In this document: positions 25,606-35,100 of the stretch, piece after piece | How positions within the stretch are numbered: the stretch's first letter is position 1 | Layout of the letters: each line of letters starts with the position of its first letter | Source: Planctomycetota bacterium | GTDB lineage: Bacteria; Planctomycetota; Phycisphaerae; UBA1845 | Direction of reading: 5' to 3' | Assembly (NCBI GenBank): GCA_030616775.1 | Contig: JAUWWQ010000002.1 | Location: forward strand, 102,808 to 166,807 | DNA: 64,000 bases | Program-made: the position numbers and the translations under genes | The notes under the pieces: model-generated | What the model was told of the DNA's origin: nothing | Seen by the model: only the letters and a program-made list of their open reading frames with translations | Databases searched by the model: none

Positions 25606-27735
25606 TCAATTCCGGCAGGCGTCACCCTGACACTTCAAGAATCGGTCAAAGAACCCCGCTTCAGCGCGGAAGGCTCGAATCCAAGTGTCATGACGCAGAA
25701 ACCCGTGCCCTTCATCTGGGAATACGAGTGTCTCTACATGTGCCTTGCCTTCCGCCCTCAAACGTTGCACAAGATCCGTCGTTTGAATGATATCGACGCT
25801 TCTATCATCATCACCGTGGATGAAGAGTACCGGGGAGTTCCAGAAGGTCACGTCAGCCACCGGTGAAGAGTCGAACGCCAACCGCACGACCTCATTGTCG
25901 CGAATCCCCCAACCACCACCCTCACGGCGTCGCCCGCGCAGCGACCAGTCATGAACCCCGTGGAAGTCTACCCCGGCAGCAAAAAGCGCAGAATCCCGCG
26001 CCAAGCCCAGGGCTGTCAGGTAGCCACCGTATGATCCGCCCCACAGCCCGATCTTGCCCGAGTCAACCTCAGGACGCTTTCGAAGGAAACGAGCCGCCGC
26101 CAGGATATCCTGATACTCGGCCGCCCCACGTGGGCCCTGGTTCGCTGCCTTGCGGAACGAACGACCATAACCAATGCCGGAGCGGAAATTCACCGACAAC
26201 ACTACGTACCCTTTGCCGGCAAGATACTGATTCATAGCGTATGCATTGTGATAGTAACCCCTCATGTGCCAGCCGAGCAACATCTGCCGAATGGGACCTC
26301 CATGCATGAAAATCACTGCCGGCAACCTCTCGCCGGGTTTGATCTCGTTGGGAAGAAAGAGCTGTCCGTGGATCTTCAAGCCGTCAGCAGCGTCGAATAC
26401 CACTTGCACCGGCTCAACCAGCGAATCCGTCGGGAACTCGTCAGGAATCGCACCAGGAGCAATCAGCCGACGCCCACCTCCTGTCACGTTCATCACTGCC
26501 GGCGCTGCCGGCTGAAAGGCCGTCGAGCACACGAAGTAGATATCTTGTCCACCCGCGGAAGCCACGGGACTCCACTCGATTCCCTTTCCCTTGGTAAGGC
26601 ACACAGGCTCACCACCGCTGGCCGGTACCGACCACAAATGCCTTCGATCAATGTCACCTTTATTTGAGCTGAATATGACACGTGTTTTATCGTGCGAAAG
26701 GCAGCAGTCCTCTACCTCGAACTCTCCCGGCGTCAGACATGTCTCTTTACCATCCTTGATTTCTAGCACATAAAGATGCATCCATCCGTCGTGCTCCGAG
26801 TAGAAGACCAGGCGTTCGTTGGCCGCCCACATCAATGGGTGGTGCGGATAAGACTGCGCAAACCCACCACTTGAATCAGGGCATGACCATACTGCCTTTC
26901 CTTCTCCTGTCTCAGCATTTGCCACCAGGATGGTGAAAGGAAGATCTCGCTCCCATCTGCGGAGTTCATCCCCCTTCGCACCAGGAAAACGAATAAAGGC
27001 AATTCTCTTTCCATCAGGAGACCAGACCGGACTCGTATCACGGTCTACACTCGGTGCCATCCAGATGATCGTGTCCCTCTCAAAGTCATAGACACCAATA
27101 AAACTATGATCCTTGCGATTACTTACAAATGCAAGTCTTCTCCCATTCGGCGACCAGACCACAGCACCGATATCACCGCGCGGCTCGAGTAGGGGAGCGC
27201 CTTTCTCGCTGCCGTCGATCGGTGCTTTGAGGATCTTGTTGTCCAGAACGAACACAACCATCTCCCCTTTGGGACAGACCTTGGGATTCGAGCCCTCGCC
27301 GAGAGACCAGGGTTCCCCACTGGAGGTACGAACAGCCCAGACTGTCTGTTTGGTTTTTCGCGGATTGCTCGTCGGATTGGGATGCTCGCCCAGCTTGTTC
27401 TTCGAGCCACCTCGTACAAATACAATAATATCTCCATTGGGATCGAATCCGAGGCCGCTCAGAGTATGTCCATCGTCGGCATTATAACTGGTGATCTTCC
27501 GGGCATGGTAGGCCGGTCCCTCAGCGACCCAGACATTGCGCCGCCCCTGGTCATTGAATATCCACGCCACCTTGTCGCCCGATGGGGATGAAACCAGATT
27601 AGAGGGAAATGGAGCGCTCAAAATCTGCTCCAGCGTGAACGGACCAGCCTTGGCTAAGTCAGGCACAAAGATGCAAACGAGAAGAAGACTCAACCGGAGG
27701 GAAACACCGTTCGATCTTTGGTGATTGTGTGTCAT
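25606..27735 (-). CDS. Secreted S9-family prolyl-oligopeptidase-like peptidase
   Basis: A 709-residue S9-family serine peptidase of acylaminoacyl/dipeptidyl-peptidase type, with a signal peptide ending in LAKA. Residues 30-430 form a WD40-like propeller with repeated WSPDGKRIAF-type strands. The catalytic alpha/beta-hydrolase domain is C-terminal: nucleophile Ser in GGSYGGY, Asp in HGDDDRSV and His in PDEGHGF, plus the oxyanion segment FMHGGP. It should cleave short peptides in the periplasm or outside the cell. First gene of a minus-strand run with the serine hydrolase and the transglutaminase-like protein, suggesting a peptide-scavenging set. Confidence 0.94.
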   Translation of the reverse strand: MTHNHQRSNGVSLRLSLLLVCIFVPDLAKAGPFTLEQILSAPFPSNLVSSPSGDKVAWIFNDQGRRNVWVAEGPAYHARKITSYNADDGHTLSGLGFDPNGDIIVFVRGGSKNKLGEHPNPTSNPRKTKQTVWAVRTSSGEPWSLGEGSNPKVCPKGEMVVFVLDNKILKAPIDGSEKGAPLLEPRGDIGAVVWSPNGRRLAFVSNRKDHSFIGVYDFERDTIIWMAPSVDRDTSPVWSPDGKRIAFIRFPGAKGDELRRWERDLPFTILVANAETGEGKAVWSCPDSSGGFAQSYPHHPLMWAANERLVFYSEHDGWMHLYVLEIKDGKETCLTPGEFEVEDCCLSHDKTRVIFSSNKGDIDRRHLWSVPASGGEPVCLTKGKGIEWSPVASAGGQDIYFVCSTAFQPAAPAVMNVTGGGRRLIAPGAIPDEFPTDSLVEPVQVVFDAADGLKIHGQLFLPNEIKPGERLPAVIFMHGGPIRQMLLGWHMRGYYHNAYAMNQYLAGKGYVVLSVNFRSGIGYGRSFRKAANQGPRGAAEYQDILAAARFLRKRPEVDSGKIGLWGGSYGGYLTALGLARDSALFAAGVDFHGVHDWSLRGRRREGGGWGIRDNEVVRLAFDSSPVADVTFWNSPVLFIHGDDDRSVDIIQTTDLVQRLRAEGKAHVETLVFPDEGHGFLRHDTWIRAFRAEAGFFDRFLKCQGDACRN

Positions 27736-28295
27736 CTGCTAGGCATCCAAAAGGTAAGGGTGCGTCTCACCCACTGAGCCGTTGGTTCGCCAGAAGCGCC
27801 GGGGCCTTGTAGCACGGGCTTCGTCGGGGCAATGAGAGTTTCGCGGAGCGCTCCGACAGCGCCGGGCAAGTCGGCGAACGTAATAGGCGCCGGAAAACAT
27901 ACAAGCGCAGTCGATCGTCTTGATCGGAATTCTCGTGTACATGGTGTCACACGGACGCTCATACCATACGGCTGATAATCGCCACAACCGGAGCGTTTGC
28001 GTTCAACTGCGTCTGTCGGAACGGCAGTATGTTCGCCCCGTCGACCATCTGCGTCAAGGGTGGCGTTGGGGCACCGGCACGTACTCGGGTCCCGGTTGAA
28101 CAGGTTAGCGCCAGCCCACCGGATGAGACGAGCGACCAATCGAGCCCGAGAACGGCATTTTGCCATAGAAATCCGCTTGGTTTGATACCCCCACGAATCA
28201 CGGGCCAATGACATCAAGGACGCAAATCAGCGACGCCCCGATGGTTGGCTGCTGGGTACGACGCACAGCCCCCAACAGAGCCCTCCTCCGAAACT
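27736..28295. other. Non-coding or eroded stretch upstream of the S9 gene
   Basis: About 560 bases upstream of the S9 peptidase start. Overlapping open frames occur on both strands, including one of 161 codons on the minus strand, but none has a recognisable domain or ribosome binding site. It adjoins a region of gene remnants and may be eroded sequence. Confidence 0.4.
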
Positions 28296-28340
28296 GCGCC
28301 CGGCAGGATTCGCACCTGCGACCCTCGGTTTAGGAATCCG
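28296..28340 (-). pseudogene. 3' half of a tRNA-Arg(CCU) gene
   Basis: Read on the minus strand this contains the end of an anticodon arm with loop TTCCTAA (anticodon CCT, Arg), then a variable loop. A perfect 5-bp T-stem follows, GCAGG/CCTGC around TGCGAAT, and then the acceptor 3' strand CGGGCGC. The acceptor 5' strand and the D-arm, which should follow on the plus strand, are absent. The T-loop differs from the standard TTCGAAT, supporting decay. Such 3' halves are typical leftovers of integration at tRNA genes. Confidence 0.7.
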
Positions 28341-28392
28341 GCCAGCCGGGTCTTTTATGTCTATTTCCATGCAAATCCTACAACGAGACTCG

Positions 28393-28500
28393 GTCTGACC
28401 TGCCGCAGGCGGGACAGGCCGTGGAAGCGTCACGCCACGGCCTCGCTGCGCGAGACCGTGCCACACCGTATGGGGCATGCCACATTTTTCGGGATGCACC
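28393..28500 (-). repeat. Dispersed intergenic repeat, copy 2
   Basis: In reverse complement this stretch matches 17087-17189 (shared blocks GGTGCAT-CCGAA, GTGTGGCA, GAGGCCGTGGCGT, CCACGGCCTGTCCCGCCTG). It lies just beyond the tRNA remnant. A shorter, weaker relative (CCACGGCC-CTGCTGCGC) may occur near 43460-43495. Confidence 0.75.
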
Positions 28501-28558
28501 CGGGGAGTCCTTCGATATGACAGGGATGTGGCGTGTATCCAGGTCGTAATGGCGGAGG

Positions 28559-28677
28559 CTACCAAGGATGTGCTTGCAGGACCGATCCGACGTTCACAAG
28601 CGTGCCGTTGGCTTTATTGTAGGTCTTTTCGATGGTTCCGCCTGTGGTGAGGATCGCGATTCGCGTGGGTGAGTCGT
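28559..28677 (-). pseudogene. N-terminal remnant of an asparaginase-family gene
   Basis: In one minus-strand frame the sequence reads IAILTTGGTIEKTYNKANGT followed by LVNVGSVLQ, the first strand and catalytic-Thr loop of the asparaginase/glutaminase family (TGGTIEKTY block). It ends at a stop after about 35 residues, where the full protein would be more than 160 residues or longer. No start codon with a ribosome binding site is in frame. This is a truncated remnant, not a working gene. Confidence 0.65.
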
Positions 28678-28888
28678 CACCAGACCTGTGGGGTAGTATT
28701 ACGGCTTGTTCGTCTTGAGATAGAGCCGGTGGTCACAGAAGGCGTCGTGTAATACGGCCAAACGAGCATCTCTCTCAAAGTCAATGGCCTCTTTACGTGT
28801 CGTCCTGAAGGCACTCGCTCTGCATGTGGTCGATGACCGCCGCGACTTGGGCCGCCGGTTCCAGCTCCACGACGAACGCTGGCCGCCT
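28678..28888 (-). other. Possible small coding remnants
   Basis: Downstream of the Cys-motif gene two minus-strand segments look protein-like in different frames: one reads FVVELEPAAQVAAVIDHMQS, the other KEAIDFERDARLAVLHDAF and ends at a stop at 28699. They do not join in one frame and have no start signal. They may be a frameshifted relic; the family was not recognised. Confidence 0.3.
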
Positions 28889-29239
28889 CTACACGAACTC
28901 TTCGCAGTGCCAGACGCCGTCCGGCGGTTTTGAGAACGTGCATGTCTCGCGATTCTCGCAGGTGCGACACAAGCCTTTGAACGGGGACGGCTTATCTCTT
29001 ACTTCGATCCTTGGTTCGTGCCGTACTCCGGTTGTTTGTGTTTGGGCCGCCCGTAGTAGCGGACTAATGGGACCCGCGGCTGCAATAAGGTTGTCACAAA
29101 GCCCTTCGAACTCCTCGCAGAACAACACCGGTCGGTCCTTGGGATGCGGGTAGGTGCAGGTGGTCCGATGTTCGCACGTTGCGCAAAGGCCGCGAAAAGG
29201 TTCGCGCGGCGCGGACTTGGACGGGTTTAACTCCTGCAT
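28889..29239 (-). CDS. Small protein with two tandem Cys4 motifs
   Basis: A 116-residue cytoplasmic protein built from two copies of one motif. Copy 1 is FRGLCATCEHRTTCTYP...FCEEFE and copy 2 is FKGLCRTCENRETCTFS...HCEEFV, each with the pattern GLCxTCExRxxCT...CEEF. The four cysteines per copy look like a metal-binding site (zinc or iron). AGGAGG lies 6 bases before the ATG. I know this motif as a stand-alone small protein in anaerobic bacteria, of unknown role. It lies downstream of, and on the same strand as, the flavin/iron-sulfur operon, but 625 bases away, so co-transcription is uncertain. Confidence 0.8.
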   Translation of the reverse strand: MQELNPSKSAPREPFRGLCATCEHRTTCTYPHPKDRPVLFCEEFEGLCDNLIAAAGPISPLLRAAQTQTTGVRHEPRIEVRDKPSPFKGLCRTCENRETCTFSKPPDGVWHCEEFV

Positions 29240-29864
29240 GGTATACCTCCTGGTTTAATCTTCTGATTGCTGATCGCCGCCGGCGCTGTATTCGCCGACG
29301 AAAGGCAGAAGAGGCAATCCCTCTGCCAGTTGCAGTTGTTACTGACGACTGGCTTGTGCTGAAGGGAATGTGTTTGTAAGTCCATGTTTTGCAATGGATT
29401 GCGCGCGGTGTTCGCGTCCCTGACGGCTTGCGACCGAAATGGAACGCAGTCTTGGCGCCGGAACCGGCGCGGGGGAAACCGAACCAGTGGAGGAAAACCT
29501 CCCAGCAGGTGGTCATTCGAGCGGATGCCAGAAGGACGCGCAGCTTCCGTCCCTTGCAGTAGCGTGAAATGTTGTGGCTCAACGTACATCGTGTGGATCC
29601 GGTTCTACCTTTAAGAATGTCGGGCGGCTTGGTCTAGGAGACCGCCTGAGTAAACGTCTTGTTCTCGGCCAAAGGCGTTTCGACGGAGTCTCCCAGGGGC
29701 TGAACCCGTTCAAAACACCCCCTGCAAGGAAATCGAAGCACCCTTCTTAGAGCACTAATCTCGTCACTCAGGCGGTCTCCTAGAAGCCCCATTTGATATA
29801 GCCTTTTCCTATGCTCCCCAGTAGACACCTGCCCTACGAAAGGACGTGGTGTCTCCGTTTTGCC
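29240..29864. other. Intergenic region with a MITE-like element
   Basis: About 625 bases between the GltB-like gene's stop and the Cys-motif gene's start. It holds the 152-base element at 29633-29784. The rest (29240-29632) has overlapping open frames on both strands but nothing recognisable. Confidence 0.5.
29633..29784. mobile_element. MITE-like element with 19-bp perfect terminal inverted repeats
   Basis: TCTAGGAGACCGCCTGAGT at 29633-29651 is the exact reverse complement of 29766-29784, with 114 bases between. The interior encodes nothing recognisable. CTAG occurs at both outer ends and, being palindromic, could be a target duplication or part of the repeat. It could equally be a large stem structure downstream of the GltB-like gene. 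Confidence 0.6.
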
Positions 29865-31454
29865 CTAACCGCTGAGAATCTCCTCAACCTGCTCCTTGTC
29901 CACCTCGGTGATGAATGGAATGCCGCTGATGTCGGCGGCCTCATGAGTCAGGCAGGCCAGATCGTCACGCGAAATATGTTCCAGCGAGAACTTCCTGCTG
30001 CCGCACATGAGCTGGCGAAGGCCCTGACCCAACCGCTCGTAATAGGTGTAAAGCCCAAGCGCCCCGGTGGGTATCTTCTCAAACTCTTCATCGCCCAGCC
30101 CCTTTCGCAGGGAGCTTGCAGTGACGAAGATCTCGTCTTTTGTGTTTCCGAAGCGTTCGATGTAGACAGGGATCTGGCCCTCGTTGATCGTCCGCCCGAT
30201 GGTTTTGCCCACCATGGCCGCCGCGATTGGCGAGCGGGCCATGCCAATGAGCTTCACGAAAGGCGCCCCTAGAGCCAGACCCTTGAGAATCTGGTCCTCG
30301 AAAGTGAAACCGCCGGCGAGCGCCAATGCGGGCACCTTCATTCTCTTATTAGCCAGACGCTTGGCATACTGGTAGAGCAGCGAATGCAGCTCGACGGGAG
30401 GCACGCCCCACTCGTTCATCATCCGCCAGGGACTCATACCTGTTCCGCCGCCCGCTCCGTCCACGGTCAGCAGGTCCAGCTTGTATTTGGTGGCGAACAG
30501 GACGGCGCGGGCCAGGTCGGCCGGTCTGTAGGCTCCGGTCTTGAGGAAGATATACTTGGCTCCGGCCTTGCGCAGCTCTTCCACTCGTTTGGCGAAGGAT
30601 TCCTCGCTGACCATCCCGATCCGCGAGTGACGCTCGAATTCCTTGAACGCCCCGCGCTCGAATGCCTTGATCACGTGCGAATCGGTTGGATTGGGTAGAA
30701 CGACGTAACCTCGTTCATAGAGCGTCTGAGCTTTCTTCAGGTTGGTGATTTTGACTTCACCGCCGATATCCTTGGCCCCCTGCCCCCACTTGATCTCGAC
30801 GCACTCGATCCCGAGCTTTTCGATGGCGTACTCTTGCGTACCCAAACGAGTGTCCTCGACGTTGGCCTGGCAGACGATGGCGCCGTAGCCGTCACGCTGG
30901 TGATCCTTGTAGAGTTTGACCCGGCGTTTCAGGTCCACCGTATCGACGACGCGTCCGTCTTTGACCGTTGCCTCGGGGTCCATGCCCACCACGTTTTCGC
31001 CGATGGTCAGGCCGGTACCAGCCAGGGCGGACCCGATGGCCAACCCCTCCCAGTTGTTCTTTGCAATGTTGGTCGAGCCGATACCCGGGATGATCCATGG
31101 ATAGCGGAACTTGATGCCATTATCGTGGCCGAAGACGACCTCGAGGTTGACCGCGGGGAAGATGGCCTTGTCACTGTCGGCTTCGATGCCGTGGGCGCCC
31201 ACGGCGGTGCCCATGATGTTGAAGTGCGAGTAGTCGACCGGATAGGTCTTCTCGGCCGCAGTGGTGATCACCCCGAAAGGTTGCGGGTAGATGACCTCGT
31301 GGCCCCGATAGGCGGACTTGCCGATCTCGCACATGCCGATGCACCCATCGACACAGGTGACGCACATGCCTGACGCAGGTGTGATGGAGCCTTCGGTTCG
31401 ATTCTTGGTAAGCGTAGCAGCCGAAGCGTTTATCCTCGAGAGTGACAGTGACAT
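29865..31454 (-). CDS. GltB-like FMN-binding glutamate synthase-family subunit
   Basis: A 529-residue protein of the glutamate synthase central/FMN domain family (archaeal-type GltB, without the amidotransferase domain). The FMN-barrel blocks are KWGQGAKDIGGEVK, LLTVDGAGGGTGMSPWRMM and ALALAGGFTFEDQILKGLALGA. The usual 3Fe-4S Cys cluster after the barrel (a CxxxxC-type block) is not visible. Instead four cysteines cluster near the N-terminus in CVTCVDGCIGMC. GGAGGAG precedes the ATG by 9 bases. It is the last gene of the flavin/iron-sulfur operon, 23 bases after the ferredoxin-like subunit. The electron acceptor may be 2-oxoglutarate/ammonia or something else. Confidence 0.85.
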   Translation of the reverse strand: MSLSLSRINASAATLTKNRTEGSITPASGMCVTCVDGCIGMCEIGKSAYRGHEVIYPQPFGVITTAAEKTYPVDYSHFNIMGTAVGAHGIEADSDKAIFPAVNLEVVFGHDNGIKFRYPWIIPGIGSTNIAKNNWEGLAIGSALAGTGLTIGENVVGMDPEATVKDGRVVDTVDLKRRVKLYKDHQRDGYGAIVCQANVEDTRLGTQEYAIEKLGIECVEIKWGQGAKDIGGEVKITNLKKAQTLYERGYVVLPNPTDSHVIKAFERGAFKEFERHSRIGMVSEESFAKRVEELRKAGAKYIFLKTGAYRPADLARAVLFATKYKLDLLTVDGAGGGTGMSPWRMMNEWGVPPVELHSLLYQYAKRLANKRMKVPALALAGGFTFEDQILKGLALGAPFVKLIGMARSPIAAAMVGKTIGRTINEGQIPVYIERFGNTKDEIFVTASSLRKGLGDEEFEKIPTGALGLYTYYERLGQGLRQLMCGSRKFSLEHISRDDLACLTHEAADISGIPFITEVDKEQVEEILSG

Positions 31455-31477
31455 CTAGTCTACTCCTCCGTTTGTCA

Positions 31478-32152
31478 TTACTTTTCTATTTCGCACGCAA
31501 CACAAGGGGTCATGTAACACATCATGTCGTCGAACTGTTCCTTTTCGACGCAAGGGGGACTCACGTTGGCGCAACCGCCGCAGACGGCTTTCTCCGGTTC
31601 GGTATAGGTGCACCGAAGCTGGCAGGCGGGGCATACATACATGCACCCCCCACACAGCCGGCATTCCTCGGACTTGATGTCAAACGGTGTGCCGATGCTG
31701 CGGGTCTGGCCACGCCCGCGGAAGCCGATGGCCTTGGCCATCATCTGCTCCTCGCACATCCGCACACAAAGCCCGCAGAGAATGCAGTCTTCATACTCTT
31801 GCCGGAACCGCTGCCGGTGCACATTGTGGGCCGAGGCAAGGTCCTGGATCGTCTTGGACTGCGGGCAGGATGCCAGCAGGAGTTCCAGCACCATCTTGCG
31901 AGCCCGAACGACGCGCGAAGAGGCCGTTCGCACCTTGAGCCCGTCCTGAGCAGGATAGGTGCACGAACTGACCAGCTTCGCTCTCGGCCCCTCCCCGATC
32001 TCAACGACGCACAGCCGGCAGGCACCGTACGGTGACAGGCCATCCATGTGGCACAACGTCGGGATGGGAAAGCCGAGGAAGCGCGCGGCTTCAAGGAGCG
32101 TCGTGCCCTCCTCAACCGCAACTTCCAGGCCATTGATCTGTAAGGTTATCAT
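31478..32152 (-). CDS. HoxU/NuoG-type iron-sulfur subunit
   Basis: A 224-residue electron-transfer protein. Residues 1-75 form a plant-type 2Fe-2S ferredoxin domain (CHMDGLSPYGACRLC...C). A connecting region includes a histidine near a Cys, then a two-cluster ferredoxin domain follows (CILCGLCVRMC and CRLCGGCMYVCPAC). The tail adds more cysteines (CGGC...CVEK...CYMTPCVACE), beyond what minimal HoxU proteins carry. It resembles the N-terminal part of NuoG or the small diaphorase subunit of NAD-dependent hydrogenases. Its start overlaps the NuoF-GltD fusion's stop by 4 bases, so translation is coupled. It probably passes electrons between the NADH site and the GltB-like subunit. Confidence 0.9.
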   Translation of the reverse strand: MITLQINGLEVAVEEGTTLLEAARFLGFPIPTLCHMDGLSPYGACRLCVVEIGEGPRAKLVSSCTYPAQDGLKVRTASSRVVRARKMVLELLLASCPQSKTIQDLASAHNVHRQRFRQEYEDCILCGLCVRMCEEQMMAKAIGFRGRGQTRSIGTPFDIKSEECRLCGGCMYVCPACQLRCTYTEPEKAVCGGCANVSPPCVEKEQFDDMMCYMTPCVACEIEK

Positions 32153-35100
32153 GCTGTCCCTCCCACCGTGGCCGGGCGCGCGGTTTCGCCTTCCTTGGGC
32201 TGAGTGAACTCCAGGTCACACCTCAAGCATCGTCTGGCCTCCCTCGTTGCATCTTCAACGGAAAGCGACAACTCCACTTCACTGACGCTCTGTTTGCGCG
32301 ACTCGGCGGGGATCACGGGTACCGGGACCCTGTCGGCCTTTGCAAGTTCCTCCTCGCTGAGCAAAACCGGCTCAACGTAGATGTCCGGCAATCGGGCTAT
32401 AGATGGCTGCTCCAGCTCCTCGCCCCGCAGCCAACGGTCAATCATCAGAGCAGCCTTTTTCCCCGCGGCGATAGCGTCAACTACGGTGTTAGGGCCGGTG
32501 ACCAAGTCTCCTCCCGCAAAGACGCCCGGTCGGCTCGTCATCAGCGTTACCGGATCCGCTCGTAACGTGCCGTTTACTCTCATTTCCAGGGGTTGCGACG
32601 ACGCATCCACAATGCTGGAGGTATCCGGGTCCTCGCTGATGGCCACGATTACCGTCTCGAAAGGCAGGTCGGTTTCGGTCCCGGGAATGGGTACTGGTCT
32701 GCGCCGTCCGTCGGCACCGCGATCCCCCAAACGGTTGCGAATGACAGTTATTCCGCTTACAGACGCGCCGTCTGTGCGTATGCCCACCGGGCTGACCAAG
32801 ATCTGCAATTCGATTCCTTCCACCAGCGCCGCCTCGATTTCTTCCTCAAAGGCGGGCATCTCATCCCGGGTACGGCGGTAAAGGACAGTGACGCTCTCCA
32901 CATCATCCTGCCTCACCGCTACCCGGGCGGCGTCGATGGCAGAGTTGCCGCCGCCGATCACCGCTACGCGCCCATGCGCCAACTGCTCACCTCGCAGGTT
33001 GAACGCCTTGAGAAAGCGCATCGAGGGAATTACCCCCTCACAGTCCTCCCCCTTAAGGCCGAGCCGGCGGCTCTTGTGCGCGCCGGTGCCCAAAAAGACC
33101 GCCTTGAAGCCGTCATCGAAGAGACTGTCCACAGTGAAGTCTCGGCCGAGCGCCGCGTTACAGCGGAGAGAAACGCCATCGGCGAGAATTGCCTCAATCT
33201 CTTTGCCTAACATCTCCCGTGGCAAACGGAACGAAGGGATCCCGCTGACTAGCATCCCGCCGGGGCGGTCATCCGCCTCGAAGACCGTCGGCTTATACCC
33301 GGCAAGAGAGAGGTAATGAGCGGCGGCAAGCCCGGCCGGCCCCGCCCCGATGATGGCGACCTTCGTACCGTTGCCGTTTGTCCCAGGTGCCCGTTTCGCC
33401 TGGTAGACCGACGGCTCGACGCGATCGGTGACAAACCGTTTCAGGGCGCGGATGGCGATCGCCTGCTTGCCTCCCGTAGCGCTGCGACACTGGCTCTCGC
33501 AGGGATGGGAGCAAACCCGACCACAGACGGAGGGGAATGGATTGGCTTCCCGGATTACCTGATACGCGTCTTCATATCTGCCGCGTGCTATGTGGGCAAC
33601 GTAACGCCACGCCTCGGTATCCAGGGGGCAGGCAGCCTCGCAGGGAGCCCCGACTAACTCCTTGCAAACGAAGGCCCTGCACTTCTTGCGCCGGATGTGT
33701 TCCTCGTACTCGTCACGGAAATAATGGAGCGTACTCAAAACGGGATTCGACGCCGTTTGCCCCAGACCACACATGGTCGTGTCTTTCACAACCTGCGCCA
33801 ACTCCTCAAGAAGCTCCAAATGTTCGGGCGTTCCTTTACCTTTGGAGATGTCCTCCAGGATCTCGTGCATCCGCTGGGTTCCTTTGCGGCAGGTGAAGCA
33901 CTTTCCACACGACTCGTACTTGAGGAAGTTCATGAAGTACTTGGCCACATCGACCATGCAGGTCTTCTCGTCCATGACGATCATGCCGCCGGAACCCATG
34001 ATCGATCCGGCCTCGGCCAAACTGTCATAATCGATGGGTAGATCGAACCTCTCGGCCGGTATGCAGCCGCCGGATGGACCGCCTGTTTGCACCGCCTTGA
34101 TCTTCGCCTTGCCGACCGGGCCCCCGCCGATCTCGTAGACGACGTCTCCTACGGTGATGCCCATGGGAACCTCGACCAGGCCGGTGTTCTTTATCTTGCC
34201 CACCAGGCTGAAGATCTTCGTGCCCGTGTTGCCCTTGGTTCCAAGTTTGGCAAACTCCTTGGAGCCGACCCTGAAGATGAGCGGAATGTTGGCCCAGGTT
34301 TCGACGTTATTTATGGCCGTCGGTTTGCCGTTGATGCCTTTTTCCACTGGGAATGGTGGGCGTTGTCGAGGTTCGCCCATCTTGCCCTCGATGGACCGCA
34401 TCAGAGCGGTTTCCTCACCGCAGACAAAAGCACCGGCCCCCCTGACCAGCTTGATGTCAAATGTGAAGCCGGTGCCAAGAATGTCCTCGCCCAAAAGTCC
34501 GAATCCGCGACTCTGTCTCAAAGCGATGAGCAGGTGCTTGATGGCCAGCGGATACTCATTACGCACATAAGCAACGCCTTCGTTGGCACCGGTTGCGTAG
34601 GCACCTATCAACATGCCTTCGATGATGCTGTGGGGGTTGCCCTCCAGCACGCTGCGATCCATATACGCTCCTGGGTCGCCCTCGTCCGCGTTGCAAACGA
34701 GGAACTTACCCTGCCCGTTTCGCTGCTTGGCCAGGTATTCCCATTTCACCCCAGTGGGGAAACCGGCGCCGCCGCGCCCGCGCAGGGCGGAGGCTTTGAC
34801 CTCTTCGATAATCCACCGCGGGTCTCTGTTCGCAAGGGTCTTAACCAACGCCGAATAACCACCATTCTCGATATAGTTGAAGATGCGAATCGGATCGACT
34901 TTCTCGTTGCGCGCCAGAATCGTCCGTATCTGTGATTTGAAAAACGGGACGTCGCACTGTTTCTCCACCGCCCTGCCAGTCGCAGGATCGATGAACAGCA
35001 GGTCGTCGAGCACTTTGTCTTCGGCGACGGCCTCAACAATCCGCGCCATCTGCTCGATGCCCACTTTGGGGTAGAAGGTCCCTGTTGGCTCGATGAGCAC

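Noticed and set aside
27732..28217. 161-codon minus-strand frame upstream of the S9 peptidase
   Set aside because: Cys/Arg/Pro-rich shadow-like composition, several competing frames over the same bases and no start signal.
28245..28520. Plus-strand frame reading APGRIRTCDPRFRNP
   Set aside because: This is the known spurious translation of the antisense of a tRNA-Arg gene; the real feature is the tRNA 3' half on the minus strand.
30834..31373. Plus-strand frame of 179 codons inside the GltB-like gene
   Set aside because: Antisense shadow of a well-supported FMN protein; no start signal or recognisable domain.
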